Source: Microbacterium caowuchunii (lineage in GTDB: Bacteria; Actinomycetota; Actinomycetes; Actinomycetales; Microbacteriaceae). From it: a stretch of DNA of 64,000 nucleotides. The translations under genes and the position numbers were made by a program. The notes beneath the pieces are model-generated. The model did not search any database. It had not been told where the DNA came from and saw only the letters and a program-made list of their open reading frames with translations. How positions within the stretch are numbered: position 1 is the first letter of the stretch; each line of letters begins with the position of its first letter. Where the stretch lies: assembly GCF_008727755.1 (NCBI RefSeq), contig NZ_CP044231.1:2914001-2978000 (forward strand), read 5' to 3'. Below are positions 45,028 to 53,541 of the stretch, one piece after another.

Positions 45028-46407
45028 TCACAGCTCCCAGTGGTTGCGGTTGAGGGTCTCGGGGTCGGCAGCGAGGTACCGCGCGAAGCGGCCCCCGGGG
45101 TCACGGTGGGCGATCACGGCCTGCAGGCGCTGGTAGGCCTCGTCGGTCATGAAGCGCAGCTGCCGGGTGGTGAAGTCGCTGTCACCCAGGTACTGTCCGG
45201 CCGTCACCGGCTGCACCTCGGCGAGGGCGGCAGCCATCCAGGCACGGTGGGCGTCCTCCTCGGCGGGATCCTCGTAGCAGCAGTAGGTCGCCACGTAGGC
45301 ACCGGTGTGCAGGGAGAACGCCATGTCCGGCAGCGGACGCGTGGGGGTGTTCGACATCCAGATGGAGAACGCCTTCTTCGCCGGCCGCTCCGTGAAGAGC
45401 GGGCGGATGCGTTCCACCACGTCGCTGGGCTCGCCCTCGAGCCAGACGTTGTCGGTGAGGTAGTGGTGGTCCTCGGGGTTCGCGCGCAGCTGCTCCTCCC
45501 GCAGCTCCGCGAGCGTGGCGGGGGCGGCGTCCTTCACGCCGATCGCCCGCGGCAGAGCCGGGTTCTCCCGGAAGACGTCGAGGGACGCCTGCGCGTGTTC
45601 GAGCGAGTCGCCGAAGGCGAGTCCGGTCACGACGAACCCGGGCTCGCCGTGCTCGTCCGGGAGGTGCTTGCCCACCACCACGATCTCGACATTGCCCGGG
45701 ATGCGGTGCGTGGCCTCGTACATCCACGTCATGACCTCGGTGAACTCCGCCGGGCGGAAGGCCTGCACCGTGTGCGCGATGCCGCCCGGCAGGGCACGGG
45801 TACGCAGGTGGAACCGGGTCACGATGCCGGGGAAGGCGGGACCGGCGCCGCGCGCCGCCCAGAAGAGGTCGGCGTTGTGCGACTCGTCGGCGCGGACGAG
45901 TTCGCCGTCGGCGGTCACGACGTCGATGGCGACGAGATTCTCCGCGGCCCAGCCCCAACCGCGTTGGTTCCAGCCCTGACCGCCCTGCAGCAGGAACCCG
46001 CCGATGCCGACGGTCGGGCAGTGCCCGCCGTTGAAGAACCGGCCGCGCTCCTCGAGGAACGGGCTGAGCTCCTCCCCGCCCTTCGTGGACGGGGTGGCAC
46101 GAACGATGCCGGTGGCCGCGTCGTAGTCGATCCCGCGGAAGTCGCCCAGATCGATGAGGAGCCCGCCGTCCCGGACGCTCCACGCCGCCCAGGCATGGCC
46201 GCCCGAGCGTACCGCGACCGTCCAGCCCTTCTCCGCGGCCAGGCGGACCCCGGCGAGGACGTCGTCCTCGGTGCGCGCGAGCAGGACCGCGTCGGGACGA
46301 CGGACGGGTCGGCGCGCGTTGAAGACGCGGCCGAGCACGACCTCGTCGAAGTCGTCGTCGGCGGGCGTCGCGAGCCTGCCGGTGAACGCGGGTGCGGTCT
46401 GGGTCAT
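45028..46407 (-). CDS. FAD-linked oxidase of the berberine-bridge-enzyme type (PCMH domain)
   Basis: 459 residues. FAD-binding PCMH domain with His71 (VRSGGHAWAAWS) and Cys130 (GGHCPTVGIGGFLLQGG), the pair that anchors FAD by two covalent bonds in BBE-type oxidases. The C-terminal BBE motif lies near NRNHWEL at the end. These enzymes oxidise alcohols, sugars or amines with O2. No secretion signal is seen, so it acts in the cytosol. First gene of the oxidase-RpiB-QOR set; a regulon dyad (46469-46481) and a -10 TAGGCT lie upstream. Confidence 0.9.
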   Translation of the reverse strand: MTQTAPAFTGRLATPADDDFDEVVLGRVFNARRPVRRPDAVLLARTEDDVLAGVRLAAEKGWTVAVRSGGHAWAAWSVRDGGLLIDLGDFRGIDYDAATGIVRATPSTKGGEELSPFLEERGRFFNGGHCPTVGIGGFLLQGGQGWNQRGWGWAAENLVAIDVVTADGELVRADESHNADLFWAARGAGPAFPGIVTRFHLRTRALPGGIAHTVQAFRPAEFTEVMTWMYEATHRIPGNVEIVVVGKHLPDEHGEPGFVVTGLAFGDSLEHAQASLDVFRENPALPRAIGVKDAAPATLAELREEQLRANPEDHHYLTDNVWLEGEPSDVVERIRPLFTERPAKKAFSIWMSNTPTRPLPDMAFSLHTGAYVATYCCYEDPAEEDAHRAWMAAALAEVQPVTAGQYLGDSDFTTRQLRFMTDEAYQRLQAVIAHRDPGGRFARYLAADPETLNRNHWEL

Positions 46408-46427
46408 CGTCGAACCTCCGTACCGTC

Positions 46428-46481
46428 AGCCTACGAATCGGCGCGGGCGCGGGCCACGCGCCCAGCGGGATACCAGGGATC
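46428..46481 (-). promoter_or_regulatory. Regulon dyad 5 and -10 for the FAD oxidase operon
   Basis: Dyad GATACCAGGGATC (46469-46481) overlaps the stop codon of the MFS gene. Minus-strand -10 TAGGCT (46433-46428) begins 42 bp from the centre. Confidence 0.65.
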
Positions 46482-47709
46482 AGGCGGAGAGAGGTGCGCG
46501 CGGGCGGAACGCCGCCCACCCGCACCACGCCAGGAGCGTGCCCACCGCGAGGATGACGGCGAGCGGCGTGAGATCGCCCGGGCCCCCCAGCACCGCCAGG
46601 GGGGAGACGAGACCGGCGATCGCGAACTGCACCGCCCCGACCAGGGCCAGCGCCGTCCCGGCCGTCCTCCGTAACTCGTGCACGGCCAGCGCCAGGCTCG
46701 GACCGATATAGAACCCGCAGGATGCGGCGATGAGGAAGAAGCCGGGCAGGACGAGCCACGCCGTCACCATCCCCGCAGCGACCGCGGCCACCACCAGGAC
46801 CACGCCGACGGTGAGGGCCGACAAGCCCAGCACCACGATCCGCTGAGGCTCCAGCCGCCGGGCGAGTCGCGCGGCGATCAGGCCCGCCACCACGACGCCG
46901 GCACCGTTGACGGCGAAGGCGCCCGCGTACCCCACGGGGCTGAACCCCAGCATCTCCTGGATCACGTACGGAGACGCCGCGATGTAGGCGAAGGTGGCCG
47001 CGAAGGCGAACCACACCACCAGCGCCCCGCACCAGAATGTGCGCGTCCGCGCCGCGGCGGCCACGGCGGCCGGCACCGCCCGGATCCCGCCTCGGACGCG
47101 GCGGGATCGGGGAAGGGACTCCGGCACCAGCACGGCGATGAACACGAACGACAGGGCGGCGAGGACGGCCATGCCCGTGAAGACGCCCCGCCATCCCCAC
47201 AGCAGCATCAGCGCCACACCCACGACCGGTGCGATCACGGGACCGAGGGCCATGGCGGAACCGAGCAGCGCGAATCCTCGGGTGAGCGCCGACCCGGTCT
47301 CGAGATCGGCCACCACCGCCCGCGCAACCGTCGCGCCGGCGGCGGCGCCGAAGCCCAGGACCAGGCACGCCAGCGTCAGGACCGGCAGCGAAGGGGCCAC
47401 CGCAGCGAGCAGCGAGAAGACCGCGAGGGCGGCGCTCCCGCCGAGCAGCGGCATCCGCCGTCCGATCGCATCGGACAGGGGTCCGGAGACCAACTGCCCG
47501 ACCGCCATCCCGATGGTCACGCCGCTCAGGGTCAGCTGGGCGGCGCCGGCGGAGACGGCGAACTCGCCGGCGATGCTCGGCAGCGCAGGCAGGAACGCGT
47601 CCGTCGCGAACGGTCCCAGCATGGCCAGCCCGCCGAGACCCACCAGCATCGGCGTGGTGAGCCCGGTTCGGGCGGGAGCGACGGAACGTCGCGGTGCGGC
47701 GCCCCTCAT
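46480..47709 (-). CDS. MFS transporter, Bcr/CflA-like
   Basis: 409 residues, 12 spans. Motif A-like GQLVSGPLSDAIGRRMPLL after span 2 and GFGAAAGATVARAVVADLE in span 4-5 (motif C region) place it in the DHA1/Bcr-CflA group of proton-coupled exporters. Within a catabolic operon it may export a toxic intermediate. ATG 47709 overlaps the SDR stop (ATGA). Last gene of the dioxygenase-SDR-MFS operon. Confidence 0.9.
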   Translation of the reverse strand: MRGAAPRRSVAPARTGLTTPMLVGLGGLAMLGPFATDAFLPALPSIAGEFAVSAGAAQLTLSGVTIGMAVGQLVSGPLSDAIGRRMPLLGGSAALAVFSLLAAVAPSLPVLTLACLVLGFGAAAGATVARAVVADLETGSALTRGFALLGSAMALGPVIAPVVGVALMLLWGWRGVFTGMAVLAALSFVFIAVLVPESLPRSRRVRGGIRAVPAAVAAAARTRTFWCGALVVWFAFAATFAYIAASPYVIQEMLGFSPVGYAGAFAVNGAGVVVAGLIAARLARRLEPQRIVVLGLSALTVGVVLVVAAVAAGMVTAWLVLPGFFLIAASCGFYIGPSLALAVHELRRTAGTALALVGAVQFAIAGLVSPLAVLGGPGDLTPLAVILAVGTLLAWCGWAAFRPRAPLSA

Positions 47710-48470
47710 CCGAGCACGGACCCGCCACCGTCGACCACCAGGTTCACTCCCGTGATCCAGGCGGCCTCGTCCGAGGCGAGGAACACGGCCGCACTGACCA
47801 CGTCGGCCGGCTGTCCCACCCGCCGGAGCGGGATGCGGTCCCAGGTGGCCCGCAACGCGGGCGGCGGATCCTCGACCAGGAAGGTCGTGGCCGGCGTCTG
47901 GATGAACCCCGGCGAGATGCACACCGCACGGATGCCGTGCGGGCCGCCTTCCACGGCGAGCTGCTGGGTGAGGTTGATCACGCCGGCCTTGGCGGCGCCA
48001 TGGGCGTTCTGCGGCATGAACTCCACACCGCGGGTGCCGGCGATCGAACCGATGTTCACGATGACCCCGCCGCGAGCCTTGAGGTGCTTCCAGGCGGCGC
48101 GCACGGCGTAGAACACGATGTTCAGCTCCATGCCGATCGCGAAGTCCCAGTCCTCCACGCTGATCTCGTCGATCGCGCCGAACCGCTGGATGGAGGCGTT
48201 GTTGTAGAGGATGTCGATGCCGCCGTGAGCGGCGGCCGCCTCGTCGATCCACGCCGCCACCGCCGTCGCGTCACCGGCATCGACGGGCGCGGAGCCGGTG
48301 ACGGCGCCGCCGACCGCGCACGCCAGATCGATCGTCTCGGTCAGCGCCCGCTCGTCCAGGTCGCATCCCACGACGTGCGCGCCCTCGGCCGCGAACCGCA
48401 GCGCCGCCTCACGGCCCATCCCCCCGCCGATACCCGTGATCAGCGCGGTCTTCCCCTCGAGCCGCCGCAT
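47706..48470 (-). CDS. SDR-family oxidoreductase 2 with catalytic Tyr replaced by His
   Basis: 254 residues: cofactor motif TGIGGGMGREAAL, NNAS (LYNNASIQRF), Ser in GSIAGT, and C-terminal GVNLVVDGGG. The position of the catalytic Tyr-x-x-x-Lys reads His-Gly-Ala-Ala-Lys (MPQNAHGAAKAGV), confirmed from the codon CAT on the coding strand. Everything else is intact. The protein may use His, have lost activity, or act on a special substrate. Second gene of the dioxygenase operon. Confidence 0.88.
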   Translation of the reverse strand: MRRLEGKTALITGIGGGMGREAALRFAAEGAHVVGCDLDERALTETIDLACAVGGAVTGSAPVDAGDATAVAAWIDEAAAAHGGIDILYNNASIQRFGAIDEISVEDWDFAIGMELNIVFYAVRAAWKHLKARGGVIVNIGSIAGTRGVEFMPQNAHGAAKAGVINLTQQLAVEGGPHGIRAVCISPGFIQTPATTFLVEDPPPALRATWDRIPLRRVGQPADVVSAAVFLASDEAAWITGVNLVVDGGGSVLG

Positions 48471-48508
48471 CGTCCTCCCCCAGCCTCGTCTGCTGCCGTG
48501 CGGCGCGG

Positions 48509-49444
48509 TCAGACCGGCGGAGCGACGAACAGGCCCTTGTCGATGTCGTTGAACGACTCGCGCGCGACGAGCTCACTCATCACGGCCGCGGTGCCCCACT
48601 GGTCCTGTGTGGACAGGTGGGAGATGTCGTGGCGGCCGGGCGTCCAGTTCTTCTCGTCGAGCACCTGCAGCTCGGTCGTGTACTCGATCGTGTTGCCGGC
48701 GGGCGAGAGGAAATAGGCGAACGTGTTGTCGCCCGCGTTGTGCCGGCCCGGTCCCCAGATCATGCGCGCCCCGGAGCGCAGGATCTTGCCCGCGCCCCGC
48801 ATCCATTCCTCGATCCCGCGCATCTCGAACGAGAGGTGGTGCAGCGAGTGGTGCGGCCCGGTCGCGATGGCGATCGAGTGGTGGTTCGGGTTGCACCGCA
48901 TGAAGTGCATCATGTCCGTGCCGTCGGGACGCACCAGCGAGTCCGAGATCGTGAAGTCGAGGTGGTCGACGTACCACTGGGCGGTCCGGTTCAGGTCGGA
49001 CGAGTTGAACACGAAGTGCGACAGCTGCGCCGGGATCGGCTCACGCTCGCGGATCTTGCGGGCCTCGCGCTGCTGATAACCGGTCGAGAACTCCAGGACC
49101 CGGCCGTCGCCGTCGAACACCCGGAAGCCGTAACCGCCGCTGAACCCGGTCAGCTCCTGGGGCTCGTGCACGAACTGCACGTCCTCGGCGCGCAGTTTGT
49201 CCGCGAGCGCGTGGATGTCGGCACGGTCGCGCACGCCGAAACCGGCCAGATCGATGCGCTTCTCGTCACGGCGCAGCCGCAGGATGAACGGCTCGGAGGA
49301 CCCCTCGGCCGCGAGGTAGGTCAGACCGTCCTCGGAGTGCGCCTCGGTCAGGCCCCAGTGCCGGATGAAGAAGTCGCGCTCCTCCTCGTAGTCGGGAACC
49401 GCCAGCGCTGCGTAGCGCAGATGGGAAACGAGCCGCTCAGTCAT
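48509..49444 (-). CDS. VOC-superfamily extradiol (catechol 2,3-) dioxygenase
   Basis: 311 residues in two VOC repeats, type I extradiol plan. Expected Fe(II) ligands: His143 (LSHFVFNS), His202 or 203 (HHSLHHLSFEM), Glu254 (NTIEYTTEL). Catalytic outer-sphere His positions lie in the CNPNHHSIAIA segment. It would open a catechol ring next to the diol. ATG 49444 has GAAGGAAGG upstream. First gene of its operon; dyad 6 and -10 TACATT are upstream, so ring cleavage is part of the putative regulon. Confidence 0.92.
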   Translation of the reverse strand: MTERLVSHLRYAALAVPDYEEERDFFIRHWGLTEAHSEDGLTYLAAEGSSEPFILRLRRDEKRIDLAGFGVRDRADIHALADKLRAEDVQFVHEPQELTGFSGGYGFRVFDGDGRVLEFSTGYQQREARKIREREPIPAQLSHFVFNSSDLNRTAQWYVDHLDFTISDSLVRPDGTDMMHFMRCNPNHHSIAIATGPHHSLHHLSFEMRGIEEWMRGAGKILRSGARMIWGPGRHNAGDNTFAYFLSPAGNTIEYTTELQVLDEKNWTPGRHDISHLSTQDQWGTAAVMSELVARESFNDIDKGLFVAPPV

Positions 49445-49495
49445 CTTCGACCTTCCTTCGGGGATGCAGGTGGGTGCGCAGGGCGCGACTCCATG

Positions 49496-49548
49496 AATGT
49501 ATGACGCCGCGCCCACGGCGGCCATGCGTGGTCCGGATACCATGCATC
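49496..49548. promoter_or_regulatory. Regulon dyad 6, shared by dioxygenase and LysR 2
   Basis: Dyad GATACCATGCATC (49536-49548). Minus-strand -10 TACATT (49501-49496) starts 41 bp from the centre and would serve the dioxygenase operon. On the plus strand TACCAT (49538-49543) lies inside the dyad, six bases before the GTG of LysR 2: a leaderless promoter buried in the operator. Confidence 0.65.
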
Positions 49549-49549
49549 T

Positions 49550-50467
49550 GTGGCTAACGGTGATCCGGATCTGAACCTGCTCATCGCGCTGCGCGCCCTC
49601 TTGGAGGAGGCGAACGTCACCCGGGCGGGTGAACGCATCGGCCTCGGCCAGTCGACCATGTCCTCGGCCCTGGCCCGGTTGCGCACGGTGTTCCAGGACG
49701 AGTTGCTCGTCCGGGTGGGCCGGGACTACGAGCTCACCCCGCTGGCCCGCGAGATCCTGCCCCAGGTCCAGCTCACGCTGCCCCTGCTCGCGCAGGCGCT
49801 GGGGCAGGACGAGCTCTTCGACCCGGCCACCAGCCGGCGCCGCTTCAGCATCCAGATCTCCGACTACGCGGCGATCGAGCTGCGCCCGCTGTTCGACCTG
49901 GCCTCCGCCGCCGCACCGGGCGTCCGGTTCGATTTCCTGAAACTGCCCCCCGAGCCGACGGATGCCGAGCGGCACCTGCTCGCCCATGACTTCGTCGTGC
50001 TGACCCCGGGTATCGGCATCCACGCGGAGGGGTTCGAGGTGCTCCGCGACGAGTACGTCGTGGTCGCGGACCGCGACAACCCCCGTGTGGCCGACGGCAC
50101 GATCTCGGAGGCGGACTTCCTCGCGAGCCCCTTCATCCGCTGCGACTTCGGCCGAGCGCACGTCATGCCGATCGAGCGCCGGCTGCATGAACTGGACCTG
50201 CACCCCCGCGTGCGGGTGACCACGTCCACCCTCGTCTCCGTCCCGTTGATCGTCGGCGGGACCGACCTCATCGGACTGGTCCCCCGTCGCCTCGTGGAGC
50301 GGAACGCGGCGGTGACCGGGACGGTCGCCATCCCCACGCCGTTCGACCCGGTCGAGCTGATCCTGCGCATGTGGTGGCACCCCGCCCACACGCACGATCC
50401 CGCCCACGCGTGGTTCCGCGAACTCGCCGCCCGGACGCTCGCCCCGGGCGCGACCGTGCCTTCCTGA
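49550..50467 (+). CDS. LysR-type transcriptional regulator 2 (NodD/NahR-like)
   Basis: 305 residues: HTH region DLNLLIALRALLEEANVTRA and GLGQSTMSSALARLRTVF (residues about 7-60), then an effector domain. The DLNLL start is typical of the NodD/NahR/PcpR subgroup. The GTG at 49550 is preceded directly by dyad 6, so the protein would repress its own leaderless promoter while activating the divergent dioxygenase: a classical LysR arrangement. It is the more likely of the two LysR proteins to bind the dyads. Confidence 0.93.
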   Translation: MANGDPDLNLLIALRALLEEANVTRAGERIGLGQSTMSSALARLRTVFQDELLVRVGRDYELTPLAREILPQVQLTLPLLAQALGQDELFDPATSRRRFSIQISDYAAIELRPLFDLASAAAPGVRFDFLKLPPEPTDAERHLLAHDFVVLTPGIGIHAEGFEVLRDEYVVVADRDNPRVADGTISEADFLASPFIRCDFGRAHVMPIERRLHELDLHPRVRVTTSTLVSVPLIVGGTDLIGLVPRRLVERNAAVTGTVAIPTPFDPVELILRMWWHPAHTHDPAHAWFRELAARTLAPGATVPS

Positions 50468-50471
50468 TCAT

Positions 50472-50527
50472 CCGATAGCAGGCATCGGACCGGCCGATGG
50501 GCGGCACGGACCCGGCGCCCCTAGCGT
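50472..50527 (+). promoter_or_regulatory. Regulon dyad 7 and -10 for the monooxygenase operon
   Basis: Dyad CCGATAGCAGGCATCGG (50472-50488), the most symmetric copy with 5-bp arms. Plus-strand -10 TAGCGT (50522-50527) begins 42 bp from the centre; no recognisable -35. Confidence 0.7.
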
Positions 50528-50535
50528 CTTCCCCA

Positions 50536-50553
50536 GGGTGCGGTGTCGCACCC
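50536..50553 (+). promoter_or_regulatory. Hairpin at the 5' end of the monooxygenase mRNA
   Basis: GGGTGCG-GTGT-CGCACCC, perfect 7-bp stem with a tetraloop. It would form within a few bases of the predicted transcript start, ahead of the ribosome site, and may protect the mRNA 5' end. Confidence 0.5.
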
Positions 50554-50570
50554 GGAAGTGGGAGACGAAG

Positions 50571-51698
50571 ATGTCGGTTCGGAATGTGCTCATCGTCGGC
50601 GGTGGATTCACCGGCCTCACCGCCGCGATCGCGCTGGCACAGCGCGACGTGAAAGTGACCCTGGTGGAGCGCGCCAAGGCGTGGGCCCGCGTCGGTCACG
50701 GCCTGACCATCCAGGGCAACGCCCTGCGGGTGTTCCGCGAGCTCGGCGTCCTGGACGAGATCCTCGAGAAGGGCCAGCCGGAGAACTCCCTCACCCTCTA
50801 CTTCGCGGACGGCCGGGTGATGGCGGAGATGCCGACCCCGCGCACCGGCGGCGAGGACCTGCCCGCGACCATCGGCGCCCTGCGCCCCGATCTGCACGAG
50901 ATCCTCGTGCAGAAGGCCGAGTCGCTCGGCGTGGAGATCCGCCTCGGCCGCGAACTGGTCTCGTTCGACCAGCAGGCGGACTCCGCCACCTCCGTGCTCT
51001 CCGACGGCACGACCGAGACGTGGGACCTCATCATCGTCGCCGAGGGGATCAAGTCCAAGACGCGTCCCGCGCTCGGCATCACCGAGGACCGCGCACCCTC
51101 GGGGCTGGGCATCTGGCGAGCGGTCACCTCGCGTCTTCCCGAGATGACCGGCGGGATCGCCTACCCGTTCGAGGACGACGGCGGCGCCTACAAGGTGGGC
51201 TACACCCCGGTGAGCGCCGACCAGTGCTACATCTTCGTGCTCTGCCGACCGGAGCGCACGGACAACGGCCTGCCGGACTGGCAGGAGGTCAAGCGCCTCA
51301 TGGCGAACTTCCACGGCCCGTTCGACTACCTGCGCGAGTCGATCACCGAGGACACCTTCCTGAACTTCCAGGAGATCGAGTGGATCTTCGCGACGGACAC
51401 CTGGCACCAGGGGCGTGTCGTCGCACTCGGCGAGGTCGTGCACGCGGTTCCGCCGCTGATCGCCCAGGGCGCCGCGCAGTGCGTGGAGGACTCCCTGCTG
51501 TTCGCGGAGTACGTCACCCAGGAGGGCGACCTCGAGGAACTGCTGAACGCGTTCGAGGCGCGCCGCATCCCGCGGGTGAAGGGCGTCGTCGACGCCTCCC
51601 TGCAGCTCGCGCACTGGGAGCTGAACCCGGGCACCCCCGGTGCCGACCCCGGACGCGTCATGGGTCAGGCGCTGATGGCGCTGGTCCCGGCTCCGTGA
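50571..51698 (+). CDS. FAD-dependent aromatic-ring monooxygenase (salicylate-hydroxylase-like)
   Basis: 375 residues of the group A flavin monooxygenases: Rossmann VLIVGGGFTGLTAAIALAQR at the N-terminus, RPDLHEILVQKAE (DG-motif vicinity), and GRVVALGEVVHAVPPLIAQG for the second FAD-binding motif. In that motif Asp of the usual GDAAH is Glu288 (GEVVH), a conservative but unusual change. Hydroxylates a phenolic or pyridine ring with NAD(P)H and O2, probably making the substrate of the extradiol dioxygenase. GGGAGA precedes ATG 50571. First of a five-gene plus-strand operon. Confidence 0.9.
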   Translation: MSVRNVLIVGGGFTGLTAAIALAQRDVKVTLVERAKAWARVGHGLTIQGNALRVFRELGVLDEILEKGQPENSLTLYFADGRVMAEMPTPRTGGEDLPATIGALRPDLHEILVQKAESLGVEIRLGRELVSFDQQADSATSVLSDGTTETWDLIIVAEGIKSKTRPALGITEDRAPSGLGIWRAVTSRLPEMTGGIAYPFEDDGGAYKVGYTPVSADQCYIFVLCRPERTDNGLPDWQEVKRLMANFHGPFDYLRESITEDTFLNFQEIEWIFATDTWHQGRVVALGEVVHAVPPLIAQGAAQCVEDSLLFAEYVTQEGDLEELLNAFEARRIPRVKGVVDASLQLAHWELNPGTPGADPGRVMGQALMALVPAP

Positions 51699-52237
51699 GC
51701 CGGTTCCGCACCCCGCGTCGCATCGTCACCGGGCACGACGCGGCGGGGGTCTCGGTCGTCGTCAGCGACGCCCCCGTCCCCGTCACGCGGGAGCTCCCCC
51801 AGGACGGGGTGGCCTTCCACGAGGTGTGGGAGACGGCCGGTGCACCGGCGGCGATCGGCGCGGCCTTCACCGACCCGACGATCGGGGAGATCACCGTCCC
51901 GCCGCCCGTCCGGGGCACCCGCATCCGGATCAACGAGTTCCTGCCGGGGCACCTCGACGCCCGCGGCCTCCAGTCGCCCGTGCACCGCACCGAATCGATC
52001 GACTACGGCATCGTGCTGGAGGGGGAGATCACCCTCGTGCTCGACGACAGCGAGGTCACCGCGCGCGCCGGCGACATCGTCGTCCAGCGGGGCACCGACC
52101 ACGCGTGGGCCAACCGCGGCGAGGACGTCGCCCGGGTGGCGTTCATCCTCGTGGACGGATGCTTCGGCGCGGACGTGCTCGAGGTGCTCCCCGAGGACGT
52201 CCGCGACGGGCTGATGCTGCACGGACCCCAGGGCTGA
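51695..52237 (+). CDS. Cupin-domain protein
   Basis: 180 residues. The cupin barrel is in the C-terminal half: SIDYGIVLEGEITLVLDDSE (motif 1 without the full HxH set) and GDIVVQRGTDHAWANRGED (motif 2 with His). Metal ligands are partly present (His in HRTESIDYG, His in DHAW). Similar proteins accompany ring-cleavage operons, some with dioxygenase or isomerase roles. GTGA overlap with the monooxygenase. Exact function unknown. Confidence 0.85.
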   Translation: MSRFRTPRRIVTGHDAAGVSVVVSDAPVPVTRELPQDGVAFHEVWETAGAPAAIGAAFTDPTIGEITVPPPVRGTRIRINEFLPGHLDARGLQSPVHRTESIDYGIVLEGEITLVLDDSEVTARAGDIVVQRGTDHAWANRGEDVARVAFILVDGCFGADVLEVLPEDVRDGLMLHGPQG

Positions 52238-52245
52238 GCCGGACC

Positions 52246-52665
52246 ATGCACGTCGACCACATCGGTGTCTCCGTCGGGGACCTGGACGCGCAGCGGGACT
52301 GGTACCAGCGCGCCTTCGGCTTCCCGACGGCGCGGCCGTTCGAGATCGCGCCGGTCGGCCTGCGGGGCGTCTTCCTCCTGGGTCCCGACGACATCGCCAT
52401 CGAGCTGCTGGAGCGGCGCGGTTCGGCCTCCGTCCGCGGTGCCGCCGCGACGCCGCCGGACGCGCTGCTGGACCGCGGCTGGGCGCACGTGTGCCTGCGG
52501 GTGGACGACCTCGACGCCGCGTTCGCCCAGGTGGTCGCCGCCGGCGCCACCATCCTCACCCCGCCCGGGGATTCGCCCGAACCCGGGGTGCGCTTCGCTT
52601 TCGTCACCGACCCGGAAGGCAATCTCATCGAACTCCTGGACCGTCCCGGACCGGTGCGCGCATGA
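52246..52665 (+). CDS. VOC-superfamily protein (single domain)
   Basis: 139 residues: MHVDHIGVSVGDLDAQRDWY at the start and a second beta-alpha-beta unit WAHVCLRVDDLDAAFAQVVA, ending FVTDPEGNLIELLDRP. His4 or His5 region, His in AHVCL and Glu in NLIELL are likely metal ligands. Glyoxalase/methylmalonyl-CoA-epimerase-like fold. May isomerise or cleave the ring-fission product. Its stop overlaps the SDR start (ATGA). Confidence 0.88.
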   Translation: MHVDHIGVSVGDLDAQRDWYQRAFGFPTARPFEIAPVGLRGVFLLGPDDIAIELLERRGSASVRGAAATPPDALLDRGWAHVCLRVDDLDAAFAQVVAAGATILTPPGDSPEPGVRFAFVTDPEGNLIELLDRPGPVRA

Positions 52666-53501
52666 TCGCGGCATCCTCCCCGCAGGGCGCGGGCGGCGTC
52701 GCGCTTCCGGGGCTCTCCGGCAACCTCTTCGTCGTCACCGGTGCCGCCGGGGGCCAGGGCGCGCAGGAGGCGCTCCTGCTCGCCGCGAACGGTGCCGACG
52801 TCATCGCCGCCGATGTACGGGAGGACGCCCCCGACCTGCGGGCCGCGGCGGACGGCCTGCCGGGGTCGGTGACCTACCGGCGCCTGGACGTGACGTCCGA
52901 GGAGGCGTGGCAGGACCTCGCCGACTCCCTGGCCGGGCGTGCGGTGAAGGGACTCGTCAACAATGCCGGCGTGACCCAGCGCACCCGCATCGGCGACGTC
53001 GTCCGCGAGGACTGGGACCGCGTCCTCTCGATCAACGTCACCGGCCCCATGCTGGGCATCCAGGCCCTCCTCCCGCTCATGGGCCCGGGTTCCTCGATCG
53101 TGAACATCGGCTCCGCCGCAGGGCTCACCGGGCATTACACCGCCGCGTACACGACCAGCAAGTGGGCGCTGCGCGGCCTCACCCACTCGTGCGTGACGGA
53201 GCTCGGGCCCCGCGGCATCCGAGTGAACATCGTCCACCCGGGGTACATCCGCACCGAGATGACCGCCGACGCGCCCGCACCCTTCCTGGACGCCAACGTG
53301 ACGATCGCGCCGCTGCACCGCGGCGGCGAGCCCGAAGAGGTCGCCAACGTCGTGGTGTTCCTGCTCTCGGATGCGGCCGCCTACGTCACCGGCGCCGAGA
53401 TCGGCGTGGACGGCGGGCAATTCCGCTCCGGCGTCGCCACCTTCCTCTCCGAGGCGGTGCGCTCCGCGCAGCATCCCACCGCGTCCGCACTCCCCCACTG
53501 A
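52662..53501 (+). CDS. SDR-family oxidoreductase 3
   Basis: 279 residues: TGAAGGQGAQEALLLAANG cofactor motif, NNAG (LVNNAGVTQRT), Ser in IGSAAGL, and Tyr-x-x-x-Lys in AYTTSKWALRG, with the C-terminal GAEIGVDGGQFRSG. All catalytic residues are in place. Likely a dehydrogenase step of the operon pathway. The C-terminus is about 15 residues longer than usual and Ser/Ala/His-rich. Fourth gene of the operon. Confidence 0.92.
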   Translation: MIAASSPQGAGGVALPGLSGNLFVVTGAAGGQGAQEALLLAANGADVIAADVREDAPDLRAAADGLPGSVTYRRLDVTSEEAWQDLADSLAGRAVKGLVNNAGVTQRTRIGDVVREDWDRVLSINVTGPMLGIQALLPLMGPGSSIVNIGSAAGLTGHYTAAYTTSKWALRGLTHSCVTELGPRGIRVNIVHPGYIRTEMTADAPAPFLDANVTIAPLHRGGEPEEVANVVVFLLSDAAAYVTGAEIGVDGGQFRSGVATFLSEAVRSAQHPTASALPH

Positions 53502-53541
53502 CCTTCCCCCGACCAGCAGTACCCCCGAAGGAGCTCTCCCT

